Counted from the stretch's first letter, positions 11,364 to 24,322 are shown. The stretch: DNA of 64,000 nt from Epiperipatus broadwayi (GCA_028023455.1 JAQFVV010012418.1:8985244-9049243), one strand, 5' to 3'. Notes: generated by a model not told the origin, from the sequence alone. Program-made: numbers and translations.

Positions 11364-13745
11364 CTAAAAAAAAAAAAAAAAAAGATTTTTAAAAACATTT
11401 GACAATAATAAAAATCATCAAATAAAAAAATTGGATATTTATAAAAGACAACTGTATATGTCAGTATATCTAGAGATGTTTTATGAACACATCATATATA
11501 AGTGATTACATTTCATATCATTTGCAGTACAGATTAATTCTTAATATAATTTTTAAGTTTACAACTTTTATGGAAGTAATCTTAAATTATCATAAGTTGG
11601 ATGCTGTACTGTCTTTGTTCTCTCATACTGATTTTATTGAGAAGTATTTTGTTTGAATGTGTTATTAATAAAAACATTTATTTAGCGACTAATTTTGAAA
11701 TTTATGACAGATTATATTATAGAACTCTAACATATATCCATCAGAGCATTAAATCCCCTTATCATGAATAAAATATATAAAAAGGAAATTGATTACAATT
11801 CTTACATAACCAGAATATAATTACATGTGTACTTTCTGACTATAAAAAACATCACATTTAATACTTGTTTGTATTTTATCTTTAACACTATTGGAATTTA
11901 TAATGATAGTGATGCACAAGGGCTTGGCATAGCCAATAATGAATATTCTCTAATCATAGTTTACATTTCACATGTTGGCTATTATATACATCATCTAATA
12001 ACTTATTTCACAATGATTTTAGTAGAAAGCACTTAAATGATCTGATTCATATTAAAGGTTGAGATAATTGATGACAGAAATTATCTGAATAATTGGAAAA
12101 AAACTATAGATAAAAAAATGTCAAATTTTACAGAAGGAACTTTCATATCATAGGCTTTTAACATAAATATTTTGGAAAAAAATTGATATATAAAAATGAT
12201 TCAAAGAGAAATTAAAACATAAGCTCTTAAAGCAAATAAATTGACAACAGAGAAGTCTATTCAGAGAAACATGGATTTGTTGAGTTTTAAATGACAGAGG
12301 TAAAAAGTTGTAAAGTTTATTGCTAGATTAGTTTTGAGAAATAAAGATAAGATAATGAAAAACTTTTTTAAGCAAATAATTTGAAGAGAAAGGGAGACAA
12401 GATGGATTAAAAAGATGTTAAAGTTTGCTAAGTTGTTGAAACTGTAATTATAAATATATTTGCTTGTTGAATAAAAAAAATTTTTAATTTATGAACATGT
12501 TTAAAAATTGAGATGGAAAAAAGCAAAAAAAATTCTCAGATTAGATTATAACAGTAATTGGATAAAAACATAAATAGAATCATAACCAATAAAGAAGAGG
12601 ACATAAAATAATATATAGAATGTAATAATATATTGTGGTTACATAAAAACAAAAAACATACCAAGGCTGCAGATATATAAGATAATGCCTGGGTGAAAAG
12701 TTTTTTTTTTAAGGCAGAGATAAGATGTTGGAAACTAGAAAAGTAATGATTAAGTGGAATGATGTAGGGATGAAAAATGTAATTATGTAAAAATGTGGTA
12801 ACACATTAGTGGAAAAATAAAAACGGGGAGGGGGATTGTGATATATATTAGTTTTTAAGATAAAGAAGTTATAAGGATGACAAAATTCTTGAAAATTATA
12901 TTGAAAAAAAAAAAGGAAATAAAAATCAAAAATCTATAATATTATTGAAGTATTTTTGTTAAAAAAAAAAAATCATCATACTGATTTTATTTCTATATAT
13001 TTATATAAGAAGTAGCATAAATGAGTAGAGAATATATTGTAGGTACGTAATAATGAGGAATGGCAGAAGAGGATCAATAAGTTCCGAATATGAATAAAAA
13101 ACTGAGTTGATATTAAATAAAAAAATATAAAATATGAAAGAACATAGGGAAGCTGATTATTATTTCATGCAAGGTCAAAAATTTTACATACCAGATAAGT
13201 GAATAAAAATTGAATAATTATTTGGACCATAAATGAATAATTATTTTTAGAATGTTGAAAGAGAACATATTTTGTATAGAAAATGAGAGGAACAAAGATA
13301 AAGACAATGAAAAAGATACTGTTTTATGTTTCTTCAGGTTTTTATGATAAAAATGAAAAATGTGAAGATAGAATATTAGAATAAATGATACTTATTTTTA
13401 TTAAAATGGAATAGAAGAAAAAAAATCATAGCTAGGAAAATAATTTGATGATAGAGAATAAGAAATATTGTGATATATAATAATTTTAGAGATAGAGAAT
13501 GTTTAACATAGCTATAAGATTTCCAGGCATAAGCACAAAAAACATCCGATTTTGTCTAAAAAGCCATTTTACATGATATCATATCACAACTGTTTTAGAA
13601 AAATTATGAACATGTAATTGAAAATGGAACAAAAGTGCAGTTAATGTTAATGTGACTACAAATGATTTGTACTAGTACATATAAAAATTTCAGGATATAT
13701 TTTTAATAATAAAATGAAGTTATTAATAAGCATGTGCATACTCAC
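11364..13745. other. SMARCD intron C-D, with purine-rich plus strand
   Basis: The intron between exons C and D. From about 12040 to 13480 the plus strand is strongly purine-rich and C-poor, as in decayed LINE coding strands. I could not recover a diagnostic motif, so this stays unclassified. Confidence 0.5.
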
Positions 13746-13805
13746 ATCTTCTAAAAGTTTTCCTTCAACCCGTAATTCCCAAGATGATACTCCAGCTTCT
13801 TCTTC
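13746..13805 (-). CDS. SMARCD1: SMARCD/BAF60 internal exon C (20 codons)
   Basis: The exon encodes EEEAGVSSWELRVEGKLLED. SWELRVEG(K/R)LLED is a conserved BAF60 block directly after the variable acidic linker. The acceptor is a pyrimidine run ending AAAG above 13805; the donor is GTGAGT-like (GTGAGTATG) at 13745 downward. At 60 bp it is the smallest exon here. Phase 0 at both ends keeps the frame from exon B into exon D. Nothing in it looks damaged. Confidence 0.94.
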
Positions 13806-14759
13806 CTTTAAAAAGAAGTTGAAAGAACAAATTAAAAAATATACTAGTTATAATTTTGATTTCTAAATAGAAAATATTGTATATGTTTATATAATTAAGA
13901 CAAATCTATTCTCACTGATTATTAGCATATACAAATGTATTTATATATATATAGACATGCACATCATTGTACCTTGTGCAATTAATTGATGAATAATTTT
14001 CTCATTCTACATCAATTCTATAAAGATATGTACATTGTCAATAATACTAGAATATAAAAACAATTTTGAATATATATACTGCAAAATATTCTCCATAGAG
14101 GAATAGTAAAAAAAAAAAAAGAAAAGACAATAGTAAGATCAATTGCTAAATGATAAAAGTTTTGTTATTTGTCTTTCCTTGCTTTATCATCTGGCTAATG
14201 ATAGCTATATATCCATTTATTAATAAAAAATAGATAGTTGTTATTGGTTATAGACCAGTTGAATTTGTTTGCCATCCTCAATTATCTAAAAAAATTTCTA
14301 AATTCCATAATGTGCAAATCATTCCACCAATAAGATCTATTAATAAAATATATTATGATGTAAATCAATTAATAGAAAAATAAAACTTAAAAATTTTATT
14401 AACAAAAAAAAAATAAATAAAGTGAAAGATTACAACATTTTTCTCCAAGCATAATATAAAATTCTTTTAATAGTTCTTGGGGGGGGGGGGTGATATTATA
14501 TATATTTTTTCCTTGTTTTAAACAATTAAAATTATTATACATAATGTAATTTTAAAATTCAGACTGATTTATAGCATGATTTAATTTTCATTCTATATTT
14601 AAAAAGTACATTTTTAAAAAAATTTAAAATGGAAAGCTTTCAAAGAAATGATAAGCCTAAAAAATACAATTATTTTGAATACAATATTTATATATTGCAC
14701 ACACCAAAAGTGAAGTTATTATAGAAGTCCATAATTGTATAAATCTTTTACCAATAATT

Positions 14760-15800
14760 ATACAAAATAACACTTCTTTATTTCATTCACTCATTTCACA
14801 CCATTCTCTTTCTAAGTCTTTTATAATATCTTAGAAACCAAATTTTAGACTTCAACAATCCATTTACTTTCATCTATTCTATCAATAAGTCTAGCCCAGC
14901 TTCATTTCAGTCTCTTAGATTTTTTAATGATGTGAAGAATACCTGTTTGATGTCTCACCCAAACATTTCATTTTCAAACTTTCTTTTTATTTTTAATATA
15001 TATTTCTCCATATTTCATTGATTTATCTGAAGTTTTTGTATATTGCTACTTTGTTAAAAATCCAAATCTTAGATTTGTAGTGACAATTAGTAAAATACAT
15101 CAAACATATAGACATATTTTCTTTTAATCCTAAGTTATTTTTACCAAAAGTCCTCCATCCAAGTTTAAATCTATGATTAATTTTATTCACTATGTTTCCA
15201 TCTATATTAATAATCTGACCAAGTTATTTGCAATTGTTAACTTTTTCCAATTCATGATTATCAATCTTTATTATTTTCTGAGAAAATCTATTGAACATTA
15301 CTTTAATGTTTTTAATTATTCATCTTACTTTTGCAATTTTCAAAAACAACCCCATGATATGCTAAATATAAATGATTTAAATAATCTCAAGCTTACCATT
15401 TCAACCCGCAAAATACTTCTGGTAAAACAGCTGTAAAAATGTTTTGGAGATATGGAATCATGCTGTCGAATATTCTTATCAATGTTAATCTTTTTAGTGT
15501 CACCACATAATCTGCTCATTGCTGTTGCATTTTAATAAATATTCTTCAGAATAATGATAATATCCTACATCTATATCTTGCTGGAGTATAATGGCACCTT
15601 ACTTGGTTTTTTCAATAATTTCTTTTAATACTTGAATATGATCAGTGCTAAAAATACTTTTTAAATTCAACTTCTTCTATTAATTGCTTTGAATCTAATG
15701 TTTGCTGTAATTATCTTCTTTATCATCTTTCTTAAGTACCAGTATTACTATGGCATTCTTCCAATCATTTGGTATATTTTTATCATTAATATGCTGGCTT
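14760..15800 (-). pseudogene. RTE-like LINE, heavily decayed 3' half
   Basis: On the minus strand the frame fragments follow the reverse transcriptase of the better-preserved RTE copy at 45.4-48 kb: a DWKNAIVI-type finger motif near 15750, then near 15170-15260 a block (KVNNCK.LGQIINIDGNIV) continuing into NKINHRFKLGWRTFGKNN. The latter equals the GNIMDEINHRIKLGWNAFGR block of the 45.8 kb copy. Many stops and frameshifts; the FADD catalytic box is not intact. The 3' tail between 14760 and 15100 is only recognisable by collinearity. Confidence 0.65.
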
Positions 15801-17119
15801 CACCATTCACTGTGGACTAACTAAGACCCTAAGTCCAACCACAGTGAATGTATGTTTCTTTTTCAAACTAAATTTATCATTTGCTCAAATAGTTGCCTAA
15901 ATTAAAAGATTTAATAAAATAAAATATAGAAAGTTAAAATTATAATTGCAATTATTTTTAAAATATATTTGGTAGAATTCGATGAATTTCTTAATTAAAT
16001 AGAATCCATTAGGAAAAGGAATTTAATTAGTAAAACATTTTTCTGAATTAGATAAAAATAGATAACAGGAAAAATTTGAAACAACGGGCATGATTCGCTA
16101 CTAATTAGCAGATTAAAAACATAATGGAAAAAGAGTATAAATAAAGAACTTTTCTTTTGTTCTTGGTCTTATGCTTGCTGGTAACCTGTGCTGAAGGTCA
16201 GAGAGAAATCTTAAGAATTTTGTTGGAAGAAATTTTGCTGAAAGATTGGACAATATAGCGAACTCTTGCTTGCAGTACTTACTTCAAACTGCACTCTATT
16301 CTTTCAGCATATAAATAAAAGAATCCAGAAATGTGTTGCTCTGCAAAAATGCAGGGGTAACTTCTTTGCCTTCGCTCTCCTTAGCTGTTCCTGATGCAGG
16401 AGTCCTAATCATGTAAGCCAGCCAGAGAACAAAAGTATCTGCCCTGTATCCGTGAAAATCTGCCCTCAAAACATGGAAAAACAAATTTGAAGAACCGAGA
16501 AGATCTGCGGGAAACATCAAATGAACTCATTTTGACCCACCCATCTAGTTACCGGTAACGTTCCCATAAATTATTAAAATATCTTTGTAATTTGCAATTT
16601 CAATGTATATTTATGCTTTTCTATATATATGTTTTTTTAAATCTATGTATTCGAATCTTGTGAAATTATATTTCATTAATTGCTTTCTTTTTTTTTATAT
16701 TGTAATGGGAGGAGTTATTATATATAATGGCGGCCATAGTTCTTATTAATTTAATTGAAAAATACTTCGTTTAACTTTCCGCCATTATACTCCCATAATT
16801 AAGTTATTTATTTTATATAAATATTTATTTAGAAAGAAAAGGAAGCAAATCATAGAAAGTGCAAAACTCTAATTTAAAATCAAGATTTAAATTGCTAAAT
16901 ATGCTATTATAAAACTTTCCAAACTTTAACTTAGTTTTTTTGTATATATATAAAAGAAAGATCCTTATCAAATGCCATTATATTTTAGTCAATGAAGGGT
17001 TACAAATTTAAAGTTATATTTTAAAGAACGTGAAATAAAACGTTCGCATTTATATTTTAGTAATAAGAGAGAGTACGTTTTAACAATATAATATGTATTA
17101 AGAATTATTAAATCGCATT
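15801..17119. other. Non-coding, includes a short strong hairpin and a GC-richer patch
   Basis: A hairpin at 15804-15850 has perfect 12-bp arms (CATTCACTGTGG / CCACAGTGAATG). The patch 16080-16540 is less AT-rich than its surroundings; open frames there show no family resemblance. The remainder is AT-rich with no recognised feature. Confidence 0.45.
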
Positions 17120-17640
17120 GGCCCTGTGGTGTTGGTTAAACTTCAACTAAATCAATAAAATATCCGCCCTCTTGTTTAGTGATCTGAATTTTATAAAAAG
17201 GGAAGTTACTATTTTGTGCGGATTTTCAGTGATAGTTAAGCTTTCCTAAGATATATATTTTGCAGAGGGTTTCTTTTTTACATTTAAAGGTCGTTGACCG
17301 TATTTATATGGTATCGTGCCTCGGGTGATCTACTGGGCCGCTCAGCATAAATTACAGTGCTTCTTTTGCCAAGTTTGCTTAGGTTAACATACCTACATTC
17401 AGACCTTCTGAAAAATAAATAAATTGTTTGGGATCTCATGTCGATCTCAGTTCCTTAAATGTACGTAACTGGACATAAGCAACAAAAACTCCGATCCTGA
17501 ATCCGGGTCACGCGTTTAGCGAATGGATTCCATTTTTCTCTCTAACCTAGTTTAGAGACAGAGAGCTATCCGGTCTTGTGGTAACCTCTTGGTAACTGTT
17601 ATGTCTCGAGCCTTACAGCCCACTATATGCTATCGCCTTT
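17120..17640 (+). repeat. LTR-like or promoter-bearing segment
   Basis: Raised GC compared with its surroundings. TATAAAAA at 17192-17199 is followed by a TCAGT initiator-like motif at 17226-17230 (36 bases from the TATA start to the A, slightly long) and by AATAAATAAAT at about 17413-17423. A TATA box and poly-A signal about 220 bp apart on one strand is the layout of a retroelement LTR. No matching second LTR or adjacent pol was found, and terminal TG...CA limits cannot be fixed. An antisense intronic promoter is the alternative. Confidence 0.3.
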
Positions 17641-18149
17641 GTGCATGCTCTTGTATATTTATATTTATTAGGAAATCTTTCTCAAAATATCATCGAAATG
17701 TTTCAATTATAGCTGGAAATTCCTGCTGGGGTCACTTGATCATTCTTCTTAAATCATAAGTAGGGCGGTGATTTAAACCTGTCCAAAGTGTTTAGTTGAG
17801 TTTGACCACCTATTTATTTCTATGTTCTCCAACCTCAGAGTTAATGAATCATCTCTCTTTCTCTCTCTCTCTCTTGATTTATTATACGTAACACTTCCAT
17901 TGGCAGGAATATTTTAAAGTAGAAATTATAATGTAAAATTTTGTCTGTTCTTATCATTATGATCAATGGATCTTTCATATATGTCTATCCGGTTGCCGTG
18001 AAAATAGCCTGTGACACTATTAATAAAACATTGTATAAATTCTTTTAATGTAAATAATAAAAGTTTGTGTTATCTTTCATTCACTATAAATAAAACCACT
18101 TAGTATTGTTTTCTTTTGTAACATACGTATGTACATCTGATCATTATAT

Positions 18150-18320
18150 ATGTAAAAATTCCTTTTCGTGGTCTCGTCTCTCCCTGACCACCGGGCATAC
18201 ATTAAGATTAAATTCTAGTGAGGTTTGGGGAGTAAGTCGCTTAGTAGCAATCTAGAGGAGTAGGTGAGGTTCGAACCCTCTCTATCTGCATCTCTAGGTT
18301 AGGTTAAAGCAGCTCTACTT
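18150..18320 (+). mobile_element. Possible tRNA-derived SINE
   Basis: Contains a perfect Pol III B-box (GGTTCGAACCC, within 18250-18285) preceded about 40 bases upstream by an A-box-like GTCGCTTAGTAGC. The segment is GC-richer than its surroundings. It cannot be folded into a clean tRNA cloverleaf by eye, so a SINE head is more likely than a tRNA gene. Boundaries are approximate. Confidence 0.4.
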
Positions 18321-18472
18321 TTCTTACCGTTACAATATATTGATATATATTTTTGACAATAATTTATTTTTTAACATGTTTAAGATATTAATAATTTCAT
18401 CATTTCCTAGAGCTTTTCTTAGCTATTCATTTAAAATGTGGGACAATTCAGAAGATAAACTATAGCAGTTAT

Positions 18473-18651
18473 CAGGGCTTGAGATTGACTTCCATATGAA
18501 TAATTTCAAAGTTTTCAGTGCTTTATAATAATAGGTTTATATTTATAAGTCATGTAAATGAGACACTGTCTTTCTCCTGCTATAAGTTAAATAGATTTGT
18601 ACAATTGAATATTTGATTATAACATCAGGCACACAATAGACTCAAGCCCTG
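18473..18651. mobile_element. Short hAT-like MITE candidate
   Basis: Ends CAGGGCTTGAG (18473-18483) and CTCAAGCCCTG (18641-18651) are perfect 11-bp inverted repeats starting CAGGG, as in hAT elements. The flanking 8-mers do not match, so a target duplication is not supported. Confidence 0.45.
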
Positions 18652-18754
18652 ATTTAAGCATGGTCTGTAAGAGTTGGTGTATATAGAATGCATGCTCTAA
18701 ATTTAAATGATTCACTTAAGTTTTTTAAACTCTTATTGGTGGGAGAGTGCGCGG

Positions 18755-18808
18755 AGATTTATAATATTTAAGAAATAGTGCAGATTTATAATATTTAAGA
18801 AATAGCGC
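18755..18808. repeat. 27-bp tandem duplication
   Basis: Two adjacent copies (18755-18781, 18782-18808) of a unit beginning AGATTTATAATATTTAAG, with one difference near the 3' end (GTGC/GCGC). Confidence 0.9.
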
Positions 18809-19510
18809 ATTATCGGAGATTGATTTCTGTTTGAATAATTATTAAAGTATACTGTTTTTATTTTCAACAATGCTTCTTATCGAGAAAAGTTTAAAAGAAA
18901 GATTTAAGCACAATGAGAGTGATTGATCAAAGCATTAACAATTACAAAAATTCTGGATATACTTCAATATTCCATCCAAAGTATTGATAGGATTATTGCA
19001 ATTCATGTGATGAACAAAGTTATTTAATTTTTTTTTTTTTTTTGAGTCTGAAAAAGTAATCTATTAAAATTTTAGTTGTCCTCTTTACTATGCAAGAGTT
19101 TAAGACATGAACAAACTAATATTATTTTTAAATAAATTAAAGCTATTCATTATTCACATTAGGAAGTTTCTCTTAAAGTTTTTTTTAGATACAATTGCAT
19201 TTTAATGGACAGAAACGAATAGATAAATAAGCAAATACTAAGACATTACTATTTAGGCATAGTATTCTGTTGCCTAGTTATTCAATTTGGATTACTGATG
19301 AGATGACATTATTTATATTTATTTATAAAGTGAATTTTAAATTATAGTTGAGGTTTTAATAATTTCTTTACATTTTTAATGTGGTTGTGTTCCAATGTTA
19401 CTGTGGTTACATTCATTTGCTGACCCAAAAAACATGCTTTGGAACACAAATCATCTGTATAATACAGATTCGCAAAAGTTTTGTCAATTGCACCCAATTA
19501 TCTTGAGAGG

Positions 19511-19562
19511 TATTGATTTAGGTAACACTGTTTGGATATTGATTTAGGTAACAATATGCGGA
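19511..19562. repeat. 26-bp imperfect tandem duplication
   Basis: TATTGATTTAGGTAACA occurs at 19511 and again at 19537. Confidence 0.85.
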
Positions 19563-19666
19563 TTTGTTAGTTAAGTATGGGGTTAAAAAGAAAGGGTTAA
19601 CCTGCATGTGATAAGTTTTTACCCAACAAGTTGTAACAAGTTGAAATAACATTAGTCATAAAATTT

Positions 19667-19948
19667 ACAGCTTACAAAATATAAGAACAACTAAGAACAA
19701 AGAGATGTACATAGTATACTAATTTCATTACCCTATTAAATATTATTGCTTCTGATGAACATAAAAAAAAATATAGATAATATAGACTGTATTAACTTAT
19801 CATTATTACAGCTTACAAAATATAAGAACAACTAAGAACAAAGAGATGTACATAGTATACTAATTTCATTACCCTATTAAATATTATTGCTTTTGATGAA
19901 CATAAAAAGAAATATAGATAATATAGATTGTATTAACTTATCATTATT
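19667..19948. repeat. 141-bp tandem duplication
   Basis: Two adjacent 141-bp copies (19667-19807, 19808-19948), each beginning ACAGCTTACAAAATATAAG. They are nearly identical (few substitutions), so the duplication is recent. It ends about 250 bp before the hAT transposase frame. Confidence 0.95.
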
Positions 19949-20197
19949 ACTATGGTTACATTATTCCCTTTTGAAATGTTTTAAAATTGTATATTCTCTA
20001 ACTTGATATAATTTGTGGGAAACATCTCATATTTGTTGTTGAATGGTTTTAATAAAAAAATCTTGAAGTAATGTACAAGATTTATTAAACATAGCATCTT
20101 CTGTAAGAATAAATTTAAATACGGTATATTAATTTTCAATAATATATTTTTATTACTTAATTTTCACAATTTATATTATTAGTTATTTTTAACAAAC

Positions 20198-21245
20198 ATG
20201 AAAAGACAATCAAATTTGTTATCATTTTTTGGAAAAGATAAAAAAACAAAATTGATTTTGATACAAACACTATCATAGAAGATATCAATGAATGTACTGA
20301 TGATGTATCAGAATTATTACAATGTGATGATACTGATATTCATATTTTACAAGAATCACAAGATAAAAATGAAATTGTTACCCAATTGCTAGAACAAACA
20401 AGCAAATTATTTTAAAACTCAGTATACTTGGGTAGAAATTGAAAAATGGTAAATTAGGATGTTCTGCCTATTTAAAATATAAAAATTTGGGAGTTAAAGG
20501 TTGCAAACATTATCATTTATCAAAAGAATGGTTGGAAACAGAAGTAGAACCAAATGGAACATCAAAAAATACATGATCTTTACATAAAAAATTACATAGT
20601 CATAATGAATCAATTTGCATAATAAAATCATAATTCTTGATAATGAATGTAATAAGTCAATATTGCCAAAAAATATTGATAAATTAAATAAAAAAGGTGT
20701 TTTAATAATATCAAAAATTTTAATACTGTTTATAGTTTGGCAAAAAATAATCATCCAATATCTAATTTTTCTGATTTAGTAAAAATGCAAATTAAAAATG
20801 GTCTTGATTTAGGAATACCAGTGCATTCAAGATTTATAGCAATAACAATGGTGGAACATATTTCTAAAGAAATAAAATTAGAACTATTCTCTAAAATAAT
20901 AGAAACAAATACAAAATTTGTATTATAATAGATAAATCAACAACTCTGTCTAAACAAAGCATTTTGGTAATTTAGTTAAAAATTGAATTTACCAAGCCAT
21001 GTTTGATTTTTGTAGATCTTGTAGAAATAAAAAGTACTACTGCTGAATATATACATATTGTATTACTTTTTACTTTATGTACATATGAATTTTCAGATAA
21101 TTATTTGAATGATTATTTTATTGCATTTTATTTCAATGGCATTAATGTAATGCTGGGAAATAAATCAGGCATTGCAACTAAATTTTTAGAAAATTTTCCA
21201 AATATTGTGATTTGGAATTGCCTAACACATAGTGTACATAGATAA
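20198..21245 (+). pseudogene. hAT superfamily transposase, N-terminal and central part, broken
   Basis: The first codons read MKRQSNLLSFFGKDKK, a typical start of hAT-type transposases of the group related to vertebrate KIAA1586/ZMYM6 domesticated proteins. Later segments include AKNNHPISNFSDLVKMQIKN (about 20740-20800), HSRFIAITMVEHISKEIKLE, IDKSTTLS and finally NVMLGNKSGIATKFLENFPN with IVIWNCLTH before a stop. The last block matches the family's D-GA-VM-GK-SG...C-NH region, with the usual acidic residue replaced by N. Several frameshifts and stops interrupt the frame. The C-terminal dimerisation domain is not attached; a separate copy lies at 31.9 kb. Confidence 0.75.
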
Positions 21246-22344
21246 TGTAATAAAGGCAATTAACCATTTAGTTGTTTGATTTTTCTATAGTAAACATAAT
21301 ACAATGAATTGTAATCATCAAAATTAGTTTGCTTTATACATCTCTATTACAGAAATTTAATCAATCCATTTTTTCTTGAATGGCTTCATTTAGCAGTCTA
21401 TATATTTAGTATAAACTACATGTTACTATTTCATTTAAAAAATCTATTCAAAATGTTTTTTTCCCATAACATACTACATCCAAATGTCAAAGCTGATTCT
21501 GTAATTACTTTTCATAAAATACTTGTATTATAATTATGCCTCCATAATACTGAATATATCATTTCATTTTCTTTCCAATTAATTATTATAATTTTTGATT
21601 TCTCTTCATTAAATTCAGTCCATAATTTGTAAAAATTTTGGCAATTTCCTTAATTGAATAGATAGAAGAATTTTTTGAATAAGCTTTCAAAATGATTGCA
21701 TTAATGATATATCCATCTTAATGAAATCAATTTGATTTAGATGGAAATATCTAACTTAATATTTGAAATCTTAAAAACGAAGAGACTGTTCATTAGTCCT
21801 GACAATATTCTTTGGAAAGTTTTAGAATATGGTGTGATATGTTAATTTCAAAACAATTGGTATTTTTTAAAAAAAATGATCCCACACAATTATGCTAACT
21901 TGTTTTTTTTAAAACTGTTTATTTTTAAAATTGGAATAATATAAGCATCCTTAAAATTATTTAAAACTTAAGAATTTAAAAACGACTGTCATAATTATCA
22001 TGCAATGTCATTATTATCCATTACAGAAAACTACTTTCAATGATTTTATTGGCAATAGAATGCTTCCAATCTTAAATGAGTGATTATCAGAAAAGAAAAT
22101 TTTACAGTTTTAAAAAATCACTGTTATAAGAAAAATGTTATGAGCAAAAATATGATTATTATAATGCATTTATAGAATTGGTCAAAACATTTAACTCAGT
22201 TAATCCAGAATGTTTGTTGCATTGTTTGAATGAAAAAAGCATTACTGCTAGTGATGGAAAATCTGAGGCATTTGAAAATAAAATTAGTGCTAAAAAGAAA
22301 TATACATTAACTTCAATTTTGTTTTTCATTTTTATGATGGTAGT
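21246..22344 (+). other. Probable decayed continuation of the hAT element
   Basis: Right after the hAT frame the sequence still reads as broken coding (VIKAINHL-like), then becomes AT-rich with no motif I can place. No terminal inverted repeat was identified. Confidence 0.3.
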
Positions 22345-23545
22345 AACAGTATGAGATGCAATGCACTATGGCTTCTCCTTTCTCGGAGTCAGGAATCTCT
22401 CAGCCACTCCGCCCAAAGAAACCTGTTAGCAACTTTACCTTCTCTTTCCATTCCCAACTTGTTTTTCCCATATTCTTTTCTATCCTGCTCTATCCCATTT
22501 CCACAACATTATCTTTGTCCACTCTATGGCCTTTATATTTAAATCCCCCATATCTTTTTCCAAACCCAGCATAAAAAACCAAAATCCCAGTTTCTATATA
22601 ATCACTTTGTTTATATTTATTGTCACATAACATTATTTGTACTCTTTCTGGTTGCAAGCATTTACATTCAATTAACAGATGCCTAATATTTTCCATGCTT
22701 CCTTACATATTGCAGACTAAATCACACTCACCATATATTCCCTTGTTGCTAATGATCCTGTTTGAGTCTTAAACAGAAAACTACTTTCCTTGGGTATTAT
22801 CATAAATTAACTCACACCTAATATTCTGTTTACTTCTATATATATATTTAAATTCTTTTTATTCTCCATCTTTCCAACTCTTTATTTTTTATTAATGCAT
22901 CTATTCTTCTATCCCATTCTTTGCCACTATAACACTAACAATTCTTCTAATACAATCATCTCACCTTTTATATAAGTATACTGACATAAAGTCTTTGTCC
23001 GAATCTTCTGTATATCCTACTACCTTTCTCGCCCATCTTGCTGTCTATAACGCAATTATATACTATTTTAGCTATTCTATTATTATTCATAAATTGCAAT
23101 CTACCAAAAATTTTCATTTTGCTTTTTGCATCTCTCATACAAAAACTTGGCCATCCCATTTCTTCTTGAATTGCCTCCTTTGTCATCCATACATCTGCGT
23201 TTAATGCATGTCTTCCTTCTCTTTGTACTTTCTCTAAGTAATCTAACACCCCTTTATTAATACACAATGCATCAATACCATAAATTAACCCTGCTGTATA
23301 CAATTCTTGCTACACCATATTTACTACATAAAAATAATATTAGTTTCTTTATCAGTCCGTTCCTTTTCTTTGCTTCACTTATCAATTTTTTCTCCCATTC
23401 ATCCAAGCAATTTCTTTGATAACTTAAGACAATTCCCAAATAGTTATACCTATTCATCATATTTAGCTTTCTACCCGCCAATAAAATTTTTTTCTCTTCT
23501 CTTTCCCCAGCATTTGGAGAGTTTGGTACTCTTATTAAAAGCAAG
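22345..23545 (-). pseudogene. Non-LTR retrotransposon, C-terminal part, broken
   Basis: In coding order on the minus strand: NMMNRYNYLGIVLS (RT palm-thumb border, YLG motif, around 23440), GLIYGIDALCINKGVLDYLE and VQREGRHALNADVWMTKEAI (around 23180-23300), WGLGWPSF-like segment, then a C-terminal zinc-knuckle-like block CDLVCN...ENIRHLLIECKC near 22650-22740. This order (RT thumb, then C-x2-C...H-x4-C) is that of LINE ORF2 proteins. There are several stops and frame changes. The YxDD catalytic core is not present, so this is a 5'-truncated copy. The clade is not resolved. Confidence 0.7.
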
Positions 23546-23769
23546 TGTAAGCATATGAAATGGTGATAATGTGTAAGATGGTAGTATTTGAAGCAGTTTG
23601 TAAGTGGCTTTATAAACTGGAATCAAAATATGAAATAGATTTGATGACAGATTTTTAAAAAACAAAAACAAGAATTTCAATTTTTTGGTTTCTAAGCTAA
23701 TGACTATGTTATTTTTTCCAATTAAAAATATGCTTTACAGAATGTTCTTAATGTTTTAATACAACCTAT

Positions 23770-24130
23770 AAAGAATGTAGTTTAATACTTAATTTTGAAA
23801 AAAAAACTGCAAAAACCAAAGATGGGGAAAAAAATCCCATAACTTTTGGTTTTGATGGTTATTATCTTGAGAATGTGGATCAGTTCATATACATCACAGT
23901 AGCTTTTTAAATAGAAAAATAGCTATGGATATTACACATTTAATAAATTAAAAAAAGAAGAAGAGTATTTCATCATAGTGATATAATTACTTCAACTAAA
24001 TTAGTTGTACATCGAACTGTTCCATATTTACTGTAGAGAAATGAGACAAGGATTTACATAAAAGTAATAGAAAAACTTCATTCAATGTTACTCCATAATA
24101 TTTTGAAAATGGATATTTATTTCAGCTTGT
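23770..24130 (+). pseudogene. LINE fragment (post-catalytic RT region), broken
   Basis: The plus strand reads LNFEKKTAKTKDGEK, then FGFDGYYLENVDQFIYI and IITSTKLVVHRTVPYL. This resembles the -NxxKT...G..I..V..F.YLG stretch after the RT catalytic box of many LINEs. Only about 100 codons are recognisable, and the orientation is opposite to the neighbouring LINE remnant. Confidence 0.45.
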
Positions 24131-24322
24131 TAAATATAATGGTATTTAAACTACAATAGCAAGGGCACATCTTCATTGGACTAAAAAAAACATAATTCTT
24201 AAAAATTATTTTCTTGTAAATTTGAGCAAAGTTCTTATTGGAGAGACTGAATATATTTACACTATAAAGGTTATTCCAAATATATTGAAACAAAATGCAT
24301 TATCAATTATTTTCATTGAAAA

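Noticed and set aside
16296-16520. 74-codon minus-strand frame in the 16 kb GC-richer patch
   Set aside because: No family resemblance and no splice or promoter context; left as unclassified sequence.
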